Source: Petaurus breviceps papuanus
Taxonomy: Eukaryota; Chordata; Mammalia; Diprotodontia; Petauridae
DNA: 64,000 nt
Assembly (NCBI GenBank): GCA_028583685.1
Contig: JAMXIF010001178.1
Span: forward strand, 2,419,093 to 2,483,092
Direction: 5' to 3'
Shown: piece by piece, positions 34,816-45,745 of the stretch
How the letters are laid out: each line of letters starts with the position of its first letter
Numbering within the stretch: the first letter of the stretch is position 1
Notes under the pieces: generated by a model
What the model saw: the letters and a program-made list of their open reading frames with translations, nothing else
Database searches by the model: none
Told to the model about the DNA's origin: nothing
Program-made: the position numbers and the translations under genes

Positions 34816-37115
34816 AAGCTCTCTCCAAGTTGCTACATTGTTTAGTTTATTTTCTCATCCTTCCTGGGTCAGATTCTAATTCCGATTTGTCCTCTTGAGA
34901 AAAGTCAGAGTGGAGCTACCCTCATGCTCTAACCCAGTGGCCTTGGATCCACTTCAGAAATCACAAGACCTAATACAATGGGTTATCCTTGAACAAGAAA
35001 GATCTAAGAATGGAAATCTGGGTTCAGGCAAGTAAGTCACAAGGAGAGACTCACACAGTAGGCCGGAGATGGCAATTAGGGAGGGAAGAAGTGTTTGTAT
35101 AGTGAGTCAGAGCTGAGCAACGTGATCTCCCATTTGTTACCCATGGACCTTTATGGAAGCAGGAGAGACAGAGACAGCAAATCTGGCAGACAACACATTT
35201 GTTCGCTCACTTGAAATGCTGAATTGTAGCCAGCTACTTTAGAGGGAGACGGGGAAGATTTTTCTAAACGAGAGGAGGTTGGAAATAATACTAACTTGGG
35301 GAAAAGCTTGAAACAGAAAATGTCTTTAAAAGAAATAGATTTTTACCACGTTCTGTAACAATCCGACATAGAAATTAGTGGCTAATGCGAAGGTCTTTCT
35401 GGGACTGCCTTAATGAATAGATGATAATTTGCCACTTGGAGATGAATTGTTAAATATATAAGTGCCAGAAAAGAGTGTCTCCTTAAGTAAACTAAACATT
35501 TCCCCCTTGCAATTCTGTTTACAATATTATTTTCCCTAGCAACCCCATAACTCATAGCTAGCCAGGAGGGAAACTGCAGTCTGGCCCCTATCAGAGTCAT
35601 CTAGGGTTTTGAATGAGGGGTTTTTAATTAATGAGCTTTTATGGCAATCAGTCTACATGCTCACAAAACTTTTTAAGTGCCCAAACAATAACTCTTCCTC
35701 TTCACGTAGTCTAGTTAGGCTGTTATTCCAACTGAAAACACTGCTCAGAAATTCTCCTGTAATTCCTTCCAGAAGGGACCAGACAGAGTATTGCTACTGT
35801 AAATAGATTTCTTCATTATCCTGGGGCATTTTTTGTCCAAAAGACTGACCAAAAAAAAAGTAGGAAAGAGCCAGTAACTGTCTCAGTTCTCTTCAGGTCC
35901 TCTGCAGAGGTGTAGGAGAACATGACACAGGGAAAGAGCTGGAAAGATCAGCATGTTCCCTCATTGTGGAAGTAATCAGTCAGGTCTAGTTCATTAAAAG
36001 ACTTGGCCAGGAAACTCTCAGCCTGACACTTGGGAGTTTCATGGGAATAAAGGCTAGATGAAGGAGATTGCTTTTTAAAAACCCAGGCGCCTCTATTTTT
36101 GTCCAAATCTGTGGCTACCTGATATAGGCCCAGGATGGTAGGTCCAAGACGTAGAGACTAAAGGTGTAGAGGGCCCATGTTATTCTTGAAGGGTGTGGGG
36201 ACACTTAAAGCCAGAGACTCTCAGATGTGTTTACCATGTGACTCACTTGAATAGTCCCATTCCCTAGCATCAGAGCCAAGACAAGGCACTTGGTGTGTCC
36301 TAGATACTGTTTGGAAATCGCACCCCTGGAGTGTCACCGTCTGCTAGTGGTTTTGTGCCTCCACTGAGACATGCATGACATGACTGATCACTAAATAATT
36401 CCACTGAGCATTAGAAGTGTTCCAATATTTTTAATCATAAAAAAGCAAATTGCAAAGTATCCTTCATCATGCTCCTGATACTGTCTAGAGCTGGCTCTGT
36501 CTATAAAAGAAAAGAGGTTCTGGGATAGCCTAGATGCTTAGGGGAAAAGTTATAGTCATAATTGTCCCTTGTTTTTCCCATTTTTCAATTGCTTTAGACC
36601 AGAGACTGGATATGGTGTAGGAGAGAAAATGAGAGAAGGTGGATTGAACCATCAGCCCATGCAAAAAGGGCTGAAGAAAGAGTGGCAGGTATTGTGAAAA
36701 TGGGTTTGGGGCAAACAATCTAAGAATTTAGAGCCTAGGACTAAGTGAGGCTATACTAGTAAGAATACCTCTTCACCCTGATTCTTTTACATTGTCTTGA
36801 AACTCCTCAGATGCATAAAAAAGAGTTTGGCTTTGAGGCCACAACATAGGAGTTATTATTAATCAGAGACGAGAAAGAATCACTAGCAAGCGAGCTTATA
36901 TTAGTGAGAATAGGAAGTGTCAGAAGTGTCTGAGGTGAAACTTTACCAAGGGGCTACTTCATACTCAGCCCTTTGGGAGACCCCATGTGAACTAAAATTC
37001 ATTTGATTACATACGTACAAGATCATCCCAAAGAGATCTTGAAAACCTCATTTGGGAGATGAGACTAACACATAAAACATGTAATAGATTGAACATCTAA
37101 TCTAATGAGAGATAA
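34816..37115. other. Longest repeat-poor stretch; no gene recognised
   Basis: About 2.3 kb with no repeat I can name and no exon-like frame (longest about 70 codons, no domain). Base composition is balanced compared with its surroundings. It may simply be old unique DNA. Function, if any, cannot be told from sequence alone. Confidence 0.4.
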
Positions 37116-37119
37116 GATG

Positions 37120-37240
37120 TGCCATGATGGATAGAGCCCTGGGTGGGTTCAAGTTCTGTCCCTGCTTCTGGGATCATGAGTAAATCCTTTAACCTCTCAG
37201 TGTCCCAGGCAATACCCTAAAACAATGAGTTATAAATAAA
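37120..37240 (+). repeat. MIR-like SINE fragment
   Basis: Sense order: gatggatagagccctgggtg, gttcaagttctgtccctgct, then gagtaaatcctttaacctct and cagtgtcc. Confidence 0.55.
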
Positions 37241-37985
37241 TTGTTAGGTGGCATCAGTGGAGGTAGTTTCCACACTGGACGTTCTCCATGCTAATGAAAT
37301 TACAGATAGATCCCATCCCCCTCCACCAAAAACAAATCTAAACATTGAAATGAGTGTTATGAACCAGTGGCTGTAAAGTGGTGTCCAGGACCTATGGAGG
37401 GAGGGAATATTATGGCGTGACCCCAGGGGGTATGCGATCAACCAAAGTATGAATCACATAAACCCTCTCACTGAAAGCCCACCATAGGACTTATCAACAG
37501 AATCACACCTACTCTTATCTGCCATACTCTCTCACTCTGCCAGCTCCCTCTAGTGTGCAAATTCCCATCCTTTACCCTCAGGGCAGTTATAAACCAGTTT
37601 TAATCCTACCCATAGCAGCAGCTCCACAGGTTCCATTGAGAAAGTTTCCATCCCCACCACTTTATCTATCCTCTGTCCCCCAGATCTCCTTATGACTGCA
37701 GCAAGTACCTTTGTCCTGAAGTGTGGGTTCTGGCACCAGGTTAGGGCAGGGCAGGGCAGGTCTCACCCCCCATCCCTTCCCATCTCATTTTGGAAGGAAC
37801 AGAGAGACACAGGATTAACCAGGCATGTCTGGATTGCAGTATGCTTCACAAGTCTTATTATAAATTAATTAACATAATTAATAAAAATTAATATAAAATA
37901 AAATTATTTTGCCCCACCCCTTGTCCAAATTTCCCTCTTCTTTTGGTGGGACCTGCCATTCTTGCTGAACCCTAGATTCACACAG
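37241..37985. other. No gene; unclassified
   Basis: No coding signal. A short GGGCA repeat (ggcagggcagggcagg) at about 37745-37760 and an AATTAAT-rich stretch at 37860-37910 are the only patterns. Confidence 0.35.
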
Positions 37986-37989
37986 GTGG

Positions 37990-38343
37990 TATTATCTCCT
38001 CACTGTATCTGACCTTACATATACATTTCCTAAATCTTGTTTCTACTCCATCACCTCTTTTGCACCCCTCCCATTCTGTCTTGACTCATAGCCACCACCC
38101 TAGTTCAATCCTCTCTCTTCAATCCTTTCTCCTGGACTATTAGAGAAATGTCCTAATTGATCTCCATGCCTCAAGTCTCTCCCACTACTATTCATTCATT
38201 CTCCACTCAGCTGCCAGAGTGATTTTCCTAAAGTATAAGGTCTGACCATGTCACTCTTCTATTCAACAAACTTTGGTGGGCCTTACAGACTCTAGGACTA
38301 AATATGCTTTCATCTTTACTTCATCTTGTCTTAATTTCTACTT
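37990..38343 (+). repeat. L2 LINE fragment, target of HAL1 copy E
   Basis: Sense L2 text: gatctccatgcctcaagtct, attctccactcagctgccag, agtgattttcctaaagtata, then gaccatgtcactcttctatt. Interrupted at 38344 by HAL1 copy E. Confidence 0.7.
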
Positions 38344-38613
38344 TTGCATATATTTTATTTTTTTCTTTTTTTTTTAATGCTTTATTAACTTCTAATTTAC
38401 ATCATTCGTTTCCGCCAGATTTTGAGTTACAAATTTTCTCCCCGTTTTTCCCCCACTCATCCCCCCAAAACAGCAGTCTCACAGGATATCCCCACCTCCA
38501 ATCTGCTCTCTCCCATATTTTCTCCCATACCCGTTTCAACTTTTCCAGTGGATCTCTATGCCTCAGTGCCTGTATATCTTTTTTTTAATAACATGTAAGA
38601 TGGTATTAATAAT

Positions 38614-38615
38614 AG

Positions 38616-38650
<35 letters not shown>

Positions 38651-38652
38651 TT
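38614..38652. repeat. (TA)n microsatellite
   Basis: TA/CA alternating run of about 38 bases within the 3' region of HAL1 copy E. Confidence 0.9.
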
Positions 38653-39286
38653 GAATATTTGATTTTAAAACTTTCAATTCCAGATTCATTCCCTTCCCCC
38701 CCCGCCACCCACCCCCACTGGGGAGACAAGCAGTTCAGCATAGGTTGTACATGTGCGGCTAATGCAAAACAATAACATAGTAGATGTATTGTAAAAGACT
38801 GATTATATTTCCCTCCCTCCTATCCCACCTCCCACTTGTTCTATTCTCTACTTTGATCCTGTCCCTTTTCAAAAGTGGGTGCTTCCAACTTCCCTCCCCC
38901 CCAGCACGCCCTCCTTTCCATCATCCCCCCTCACATCCCCTTCCCCCCCTATTCTCCTGGAGGGTGAGATCCCCTATTTAGTGTGTATTTCCCTCCCTCC
39001 TCAAGCCAGATTCAATAGGAATAAGGTTGACCCATTCCCTTTTGCCTTCCTATTCTTCCCCTCCATTGTAACCATTTTCCCTTGCCTCTTCTGTATGAGA
39101 TAGTTTGCCCCACTCTGTCTCTCCCCATCTCCTCTCATTATATTCCTCTCACCTCTTAATTTCACCTTTTAAGTATCATCCCTTCCTGTCAGATTGGTCC
39201 CGTGCCCTCTATCTATGTATACCTGTAAACGTATATACACACATTCACATATGTATTCATATGCCCGCATACCCTCATATAAAGAC

Positions 39287-39292
<6 letters not shown>

Positions 39293-39335
<43 letters not shown>
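39293..39335. repeat. (AC)n microsatellite
   Basis: About 20 AC dinucleotides in the 3' region of HAL1 copy E, preceded by an ATAT run. Confidence 0.95.
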
Positions 39336-39338
<3 letters not shown>

Positions 39339-39421
39339 TTCTAATCCCTTCAACTACTGAGAAAAGTTTCATAAGTTACAATTATTGTTTTTCCATGTAG
39401 GAATGTTAATAGTTCAACTTT

Positions 39422-39574
39422 GGCCAGGTGGCTCAGCAAGCAAGAGCACCGGCCCCAGTGCCGGGACGACCCCGATCAAATCCGGGCCCAGACACCCAGC
39501 ACCGCACCCAGAAACAACAACTGGCCGTGTAACCCCGAGCAAGCCACTCAACCCCGATTGCTTTAAACAAAAAA
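39422..39574 (+). mobile_element. tRNA-derived SINE, type II, T-to-C enriched
   Basis: Type II SINE antisense to its host HAL1 copy E. Flanked by atagttcaacttt (39409-39421) and atagttcaatttt (39575-39587). Compared with the other type II copies it differs by about 13 T-to-C and 1-2 A-to-G changes and no clear C-to-T, for example gacacccagc against gatacttagc and aagccactca against aagttactta. See findings. Confidence 0.9.
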
Positions 39575-39625
39575 ATAGTTCAATTTTGATAAGTTCCTTA
39601 TGATTTCTTTTCCCTGTTTACCTTC

Positions 39626-40687
39626 TCATGCTTCTCTTGCTTCTTGTATCTGAATGTCAAATTTTCTATTCAACTCTGGTTTTTTCAGCAAGAATGCTTG
39701 AAAGTCCTGTATTCCACTGAATGACCATATTTTCCCCTGAAACATGATACTCAGTTTTGCTGGGTAGGTGACTCTTGGTTTTAATCCCAGCTCCCTTGAC
39801 CTCCGGAATATCACATTCCAGGCCCTTCGATCCCTCAGTGTAGAAACTGCCAGATCCTGGGTTATCCTGATTGTGTTTCCACAATATTCAAATTGTTTCT
39901 TCCTGGCTGCTTGTAATATTCTCTCCTTAATCTGGGAATTCTGGAACCTGGCTATAATATTCCTAGGAGTTTTCTTTTTGGGATCTTTTTTAGGAGGTGA
40001 TCGGTGGATTCTTTCAACCTCTATTTTGCCCTCTCGTTCTAAAACATCAGGGCAGTTTTCTTTGAGAACTTCCTGGAGGATGCTTTCCAGGCTCTTACTT
40101 TGGTCATGGCTCTCAGGCAGTCCAATAATTTTTAAATTATCTCTCCTGGATCTATTTTCCAGGTCAGTGGTTTTTCCCATGAGATATTTCACATTGGCTT
40201 CTATTCTTTCATTTGTTTGGATCTGTTTGACAGCATCTTGATTTCTCATATAGTCATTAGCTTCCATTTGCTCCAATCTAATTCTGAAGCAATGATTCTC
40301 CTCAGTGAGCTTTTGAGATTCTTTTTCCATCTGGCAAATTCGGCTTTTTAAGGCATTCTTCTCCTCATTGCCTTTCTGAGCCTCCTTTGCCATTTGAGTC
40401 AGTCTGTTTTTTAAGGTATTATTTTCTTCAGTCAGGCTGTTGACTCTCATTTCATAATTTTCTTGCATTGTTCTCATTTCTCTTCCCAATTTTTCCTCCA
40501 CTTCTCTTATCTGCTTCTTAAGGTCCTCTATGGCCTGTAACCAGCTTGTATTTTCCTTTGAAGCTTTTGGTGCAGGAGTTCTGACTTCACTGATTTCCTC
40601 CTGTTCCATGCCTTGCTCCTTCTTATCCCCAAAATAGGAGTGTAATGTTGGAATCTTCTGTCTGCTTTGTTTCCTTTGCCTGCTCAT
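39626..40687 (-). CDS. L1/HAL1 ORF1 protein, intact
   Basis: 353-residue L1 ORF1p-type RNA-binding protein. I start it at the ATG at 40685-40687 (MSRQRKQSRQKIPTLHSYFG). The frame stays open 13 codons further upstream but without an ATG. Residues about 45-175 form a long heptad coiled coil (KKQIREVEEKLG, LTEENNTLKNRLTQ, LTEENHCFRIRLEQMEAN) used for trimerisation in the family. About 177-270 is the RRM domain, opening LENRSRRDNLKIIGLPESHD. About 271-340 is the C-terminal domain (ILQAARKKQFEYCGNTIRIT, VTYPAKLSIMFQGK). Human ORF1p has the same order (LENRSRRSNLRIIGVPES, PAKLS). Cytoplasmic ribonucleoprotein role is known of the family. No ORF2 follows it. Codons are intact throughout; expression is unknown. 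Confidence 0.93.
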   Translation of the reverse strand: MSRQRKQSRQKIPTLHSYFGDKKEQGMEQEEISEVRTPAPKASKENTSWLQAIEDLKKQIREVEEKLGREMRTMQENYEMRVNSLTEENNTLKNRLTQMAKEAQKGNEEKNALKSRICQMEKESQKLTEENHCFRIRLEQMEANDYMRNQDAVKQIQTNERIEANVKYLMGKTTDLENRSRRDNLKIIGLPESHDQSKSLESILQEVLKENCPDVLEREGKIEVERIHRSPPKKDPKKKTPRNIIARFQNSQIKERILQAARKKQFEYCGNTIRITQDLAVSTLRDRRAWNVIFRRSRELGLKPRVTYPAKLSIMFQGKIWSFSGIQDFQAFLLKKPELNRKFDIQIQEAREA

Positions 40688-41384
40688 TTTGCCACTCAAT
40701 GATTTGACTTTTGGGCTTTTTGCCACAGTAGGACTCTGCCACCAGACAGGGGAGTTTTCGTCCCAAACGCTGGGGTTTTCTCAGCTGCCGGAGGTATTAG
40801 ATGGGTGCCCTCTCTGAGGTCTCCACACACTCTGGAAAGCTGGACACACACCCCAGGACCTCCACCCTAGACTGCAATCCAGATCCAAGTAGGTTAAAGC
40901 AAGAGCGATGACCCCTCAGACTGGTGCTTGGTCCCCCTACACTCTGCAGGCCAGGAGCTGAAGCCGCCACGTGGCGCTAGCTGGCTGTGCTGGCGTCTCA
41001 GCGGTTTCTCGCCCTGGGGGTAAAAGCCACGCACTCCCACTTACTGGGTCCCAAAGTCCAGACTGCACTGGCCTCTCACCTTGTCCTTCGCATCTGTGTA
41101 TTGATAAATCTGGAAACGACCACAGCTGCTGCTGATCTGGAGTCCCTCTGGCTGGCGGCTGGTCAGGCCCACCCTGGGGCTAAAGCCTCAGCGTGGTGCT
41201 GGGCTCGGCTCCCAGAGCGTTGCGCTGGCTGATTCCTGCCGGCCTGCTGGGCTGTTCTCAGCAGGAGGTTAGCTTCTCTGTGTCATTTTGTGGGTTCTGC
41301 AGCTCCAAAGTTTGTTTAGAGTCCCCTTTTTACATGGATTGGGGAGGGTGGAAGCCGGAGCCGCAGGAGGGTCGTGCTTCTACC
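40688..41384 (-). promoter_or_regulatory. CpG-rich 5' UTR of HAL1 copy E
   Basis: GC-rich leader, notably 40940-41250, with many CpG dinucleotides (for example ccacgtggcgctag), unlike the AT-rich surroundings. L1 5' UTRs carry an internal promoter, so this is the likely promoter region. No specific factor site is claimed. Retained CpGs argue for youth. Confidence 0.5.
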
Positions 41385-41439
41385 TTGCATATATTTTATA
41401 ATGTATATAATTATTTGTTTGGCATTGTACAGTGAATAG

Positions 41440-43620
41440 GGCACTGGACACCCTGACCACTCTATTCCTTAATCTACTTAGTTCCTATGACTGACTCTTC
41501 TACTCCACCTCAACCACAGCAAAGATGGCCATACCACTGACCTTATCATTACCCACAATGCACCATCTCCATGTTCAAGAATTCTTAAATCCCCTTTAGT
41601 CATAATCTATTGATTTTCCACCTCTCCCCCTGCCTTCCTTTACCAAACTCTACTCTTCATCCATACCATGACCTCCAATCTCTCAGCAACTCAGTTGTCT
41701 TCTAGGCCATCTCCAGTACTAGTCACTCTACATTTTCTCACATCTGACCCCTTGGTGGTCAGATTAATTAAATTAAACTCTATACCGGCTTTTTCTCTTA
41801 AGTCCCTGGACCCTTCATCATACCACTGGTTGTGTCCTGCTAAGTCTCATCCTTGAACGACTGCCACATTTACAGAAGAAATGAGGTCATTTGCCAAGAG
41901 CATCCCCTTGTGCTATCTTCCTTGTCTCGTTTCACTTGAATGCCTTCTGCCACTATCTTCTTCACTTCTCTCTTTCACAAAGAGGTGACCTTCCTCCTTA
42001 CCGAGCCCTAGCTTAGCCCTCCGACCTGTATGAGTTCCCATTCCATCCTGTCTCCTCCAATATATTACTCTGACAATCATCCCCACTCTAGCACTTATCT
42101 TCAATCTCCGTCTACTGGATCCTTCCCTATTACCTGCAAATATACCCATATCTTCCCATCAAAAAAAATCACTTGATCCTTCCATCTCTTCTGTTGTCCT
42201 ATATTTCTTCTGCCCTTTGAGACTATCATCTATAATTAAATGCCTCCACTTTTTCTCCTCTCACTTACTTTTTAACCCCTTACAATGACCTATAGCTTCT
42301 GACCTCATTATTCCACTGAAATTGCTCTCTCCAGAGTTATCAGTGATCTCTTAATTGCCAAATCCAATGGCTTCCATCCATCCTCATTCTTCTTGATCTC
42401 TCTGCAGCCTTTAACAGTATTTGTCCTCTTTCTCTTGATATTCCTTTCTCTCTAGATTTTTAGGACATCACTCTTTCCTGGTTCTCTTTCTACGTACCAG
42501 ATCACTCTTTCTCAGTCTTCTTTGCTGGATCTTCATCCCAGTCACACTCTCTAGCTGTAGTGCCCTCTAAAATTCTGTCCTAGGCCCTCTTCCCTTCTTC
42601 CTTCATACAGCTTCACTTGTTGATTTTATCAACTCCAATAAATCATCATCTCTGTGCTGATGATTCTCAAATCTTCCTATGCTGTCCTAACCTCTCTACC
42701 AACTTCCAATTTCACATCATCAACAGCCTTTCAGATATCTCAAACTAGTAAACACGTTAAGTTCTACAAGCCCCAAATTGAATTAATTATTTTTCCCCAA
42801 CCCATCCCCCTCAACTTCCTTATTACTGTTGAGGGCAATACTGTTTTCCCAGCCCCTCAGGCTCAATACTTATGTACCACCCACAATTCCTCACTATCTC
42901 TCATCCTCCATATTCAATTTGTTGCCAGAGCCTGTAGATTTCACTTTTCAACATCTCTTTAATGTGTCCCCTTCTCTCCTCTGACAGCACCATCACCCTA
43001 GTGTAGGTCTTCATCATCTCTTGCTTGGGCTCTTGCCATATTCTGCCTGCCTCAATTTTCTCCTTACTTCAAATCCATCCTTCATTAAACTATGAAAGTA
43101 ATTTTCCTAAACCACAGGTCCAACCACCTCACCCCCTTACTCAATAAACTCCAGTGCCTCCTTATCACTTCTAGGATCAAATGCAAAATCCTCTGTTTGG
43201 CATTGAAAGCCCTTCATAACCTAGTCCCCTCCTATCTTTCCATTGTTCTTTCACCTTGCTCTCCACTTTGTACCTTTTGATGTAGTGATACTGGTTTCTT
43301 TGCTATTCTTCAAATAAAACACACTATCTCTTGGCTCTGTTCATGTTCTCTTGTTCTCTTCTCTTGTCTCCATGGTCTAGAGTGCTCTCCCTCCTCATCT
43401 TTGCCTATTGACTTGCCTAGCCTCCTTCAAGTGTCAGTTAAAATCCTATCTTCTACAAGAAGACTTTCTCAACTCTTCTTAATTCTAGTCCTTTTTCTTC
43501 ACTGTCATCTCCCCCATTAGATTGTGAGCTCCTAGAAGGTGGGGACTGTTTTTATTTTCCCTTTTTGCTTAGCATAGTGCCTTAATAGGTGCATGATAAA
43601 TGTATGTTGGCAAACTGACT
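41440..43620 (+). repeat. Long L2 LINE fragment with 3' end
   Basis: About 2.2 kb of sense L2. Internal markers in order: ctctgcagcctttaacagta, gttctctttctacgtaccag, ctgtgctgatgattctcaaa, ccagcccctcaggctcaata, ctcaataaactccagtgcct, then the 3' UTR (gattgtgagctcctagaagg, cttagcatagtgcctta). The ORF2-derived frame is riddled with stops. Likely the continuation of the L2 at 37990-38343 or a second copy beside it. Confidence 0.75.
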
Positions 43621-43800
43621 GGACTTGGAGTGAGGAAGACCTCAGATCGAATCCTGGCTCACACAAACATAAGTTCTAAGTAGTAGCTGTATGGCCCTTG
43701 GTAAGTCACAGAATCCCTGTGCTTTATTTTCCTCATCTGTAAATTGAGGGGTTGAATTCAAAGGTTGGACTCGTGTTCCTTCTAGCTCTAGATATACTAT
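43621..43800 (+). repeat. MIR/Ther-type SINE
   Basis: Sense order: ggacttggagtgaggaagac, a cagatcgaatcctggctc motif, ttttcctcatctgtaaattg, then aggggttgaattcaaaggtt and ccttctagctctagatat, the CORE-SINE tail. Confidence 0.65.
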
Positions 43801-43879
43801 TTTAATATACATACATGGGATGGGAAGGGTCACACTGATTTTTTTTTTTTTTACTGATAGGAGTGTTTAATCCAAAAAG

Positions 43880-44530
43880 TTTGGAGATGGTAGATATAAA
43901 TAGTATCTAAGTCTTAGAAAAAGCCCCAAAAGTGAATATGTTCTTAGCTACTCCTGTAGAGATATAGTATCTAGAGTAAGAGAGGTGATAGGCTTACTGT
44001 CTTCTGTCCTGGTCAGATTATATCTGTAGTATCATGTTTAGCTCTGGATGCCCACCACAGAGGAAGAAGACCGGTAAATGAGCATGATCTAGGGGAGGTC
44101 ATCAAGGAGGTTTGAGGAGACTGGAGAGCATGCCACATGAAGATTAGGTGAAGAAACTAGGATTATTTATCCTGGAAAAAGATTTGGGAGGAACATGACA
44201 AGCCTTTGTCTTCAAATATTTGCAAGATTGTCCTATAAAGGAAGGGTCAGGTTTGGTTTTATCTCCATAGCATTAGCACTAGGTATGATAGGGATAAGTT
44301 GCATAAGAGGCAGATTTTGGTACAATATGAAAAAAAAATTGCCAATAAATAGAACTTCTAAAAGTAGAAGGGGCTGCCCAGAGGGGGATTGAATCCCTCA
44401 GTTCTGGAAATGTTCAAGTAGAAGCTGCATGATCACTTGTTGGCAACACTATAGAAGCAACCATTAGGTTCTGGTATGGATGCCCTCTCAGGTGTCTTTT
44501 AATTCTGAGATCCTGTGATTCTGTGAAGAC
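43880..44530 (+). repeat. L3/CR1 LINE 3' end, first copy
   Basis: CR1/L3 3' text: ctggtcagattatatctgta, agactggagagcatgccaca, gaagaaactaggattattta, ggggctgcccagagggggat, gcatgatcacttgttggcaa, ending ctgagatcctgtgattctgt. Plus strand. Confidence 0.7.
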
Positions 44531-44890
44531 ATAGTAGATGTTAAAGAGGATAGTGAAGGAGATGATGGCTGCCTTTCAGTATCTGAAGGCCTTCCATGTG
44601 AAAAAAAGAATTTGGTTTATTTCTGTGCTACTCTAGTGGTCAGAAATAGGACCAAAGGATGGAGGGTACAGAAAGGCAGAGCTCGATTCAGTATAAGGAA
44701 GAACTTCCTAATAATTAAAGCTGAACAGTAATGGAACAGACTTCCTCAGGAAGTAGTGAGCTCCTCCCTGTCTCAGTGACAGAGCCAAAGAAGTCACAAG
44801 AAGGATTCCCATACTGCATGGAAATTGGATTAATTTACCCTCTGAGATCCCTCCCAGCTCTGAGATTCTGTCCATTCTAAGAATCCAAGA
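44531..44890 (+). repeat. L3/CR1 LINE 3' end, second copy
   Basis: A second run of the same family: gctgcctttcagtatctgaa, aaggaagaacttcctaataa, ttcctcaggaagtagtgagc, ending ccctcccagctctgagattc. Lies directly after the first copy. Confidence 0.65.
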
Positions 44891-44989
44891 CTTATAGAGC
44901 TCAGTAAAGGAGAGAAGAGATAGGGAAAGAAGCAGTCAAAATGCAATTAATAATAACAATTATAAAAATAACCAATAACAATAGTAATG

Positions 44990-45130
44990 ATGATGATGAT
45001 AATCAATATTTATGTAGTACTTTGAGTTTTCATCAAGTATTTACTTATATTATCTCATCTGATTCTTACAACAATCCTGTGAGGAAGGTGCTACCGATCA
45101 TGTAAGGTTACAAAGAAAGATAATGAGAAT
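44990..45130 (-). repeat. MIR-like SINE fragment
   Basis: Antisense MIR end: tatctcatctgattcttaca followed by acaatcctgtgaggaaggtg. A GATGAT/AATAAT stretch precedes it. Confidence 0.6.
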
Positions 45131-45159
45131 CAAAGATATTGACTCCTTAACCTCCTTAA

Positions 45160-45400
45160 GGAGCAGCTAGCTGGCTTAGTGAGCCTGAAATTAGGAAGAT
45201 TCATCTTCTAGAGTTCAAATCCAGCCTCACCACTTAATAGCTGTGTGACCCTGTCACTTAATCCTATTTGCCTCAGTTTCCTCATCTGTAAAATGAGCTG
45301 AAGAAGGAAATGGCAAACCACTCAAGTATTTTTGCCAAGAAAATCCTAAATGAAGTCATGAAGAGTCAGAAATTATTGAAAACAACAACAAAAAATAACC
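45160..45400 (+). mobile_element. Mar-1-type CORE-SINE with RTE tail
   Basis: Head gagcagctagctggcttagt, middle tttgcctcagtttcctcatc, tail gaaggaaatggcaaaccact with tttgccaagaaaatcctaaa and gaagagtcagaaa. Ends in AAC repeats. Confidence 0.75.
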
Positions 45401-45569
45401 TGTTTAACTTAAGAATAATTTATCCAAGTCAAGAAAAGGTAATTAACTTTAAATTCCTTCTCCTTATTCCAACCTTGAACTTCTCTTCCAAGAATGGAGC
45501 CAGGCTGAAAGGTGTAGAGAGAAGGGGAAGAGTGGTTGCTTAAATGTATGGTTCTGTTGTTTGTGAGCT

Positions 45570-45745
45570 TTTCAGCATAGTACAGGGAAAGATAAAAGGC
45601 TTTAGAGTCAGAGAATCCAGGCTCAAGTCCTGCCTCTGTCACTTGCTACATGTGGATCTCAGTTTCTCCATATTTCAAATGGGGGAGGGGACTGAACTAG
45701 ATCACCTCTAAAGGTCCCTTTCTACTCCAAATCTATGAACTGATG
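45570..45745 (+). repeat. MIR/Ther-type SINE
   Basis: Sense order: ggctttagagtcagagaatc, caggctcaagtcctgcctct, then ggggactgaactagatcacc and ctaaaggtccctttctactc. Confidence 0.65.

Larger units (their letters stand above)
38359..41384 (-). mobile_element. HAL1-like ORF1-only L1, copy E (young)
   Basis: Minus-strand element of 3026 bases (about 2.86 kb without the SINE inside it). Perfect 15-bp target duplications ttgcatatattttat at 38344-38358 and 41385-41399. In its own order: GC- and CpG-rich 5' UTR (41384-40688), intact ORF1 (40687-39626), then a purine-rich 3' region with two L1-end-like modules, a TA tract and an A tail (poly(T) on this strand at about 38359-38377). ORF2 is entirely absent, as in copies B and D. 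The half-L1 design means it relied on another element's reverse transcriptase. ORF1 integrity and the matching duplications indicate a recent insertion. Confidence 0.88.

Noticed and set aside
39293-39335. CRISPR-like or other regularly spaced array
   Set aside because: All regular repeats here are simple microsatellites; no spacer-repeat pattern exists and the DNA is eukaryotic.
39768-40241. 157-codon plus-strand frame
   Set aside because: Antisense shadow of the intact ORF1.
39626-40726. Longer 366-residue version of ORF1
   Set aside because: The extra 13 codons begin with GTG; the first ATG, with A at -3, is at 40687 and matches the start in copies B and D.
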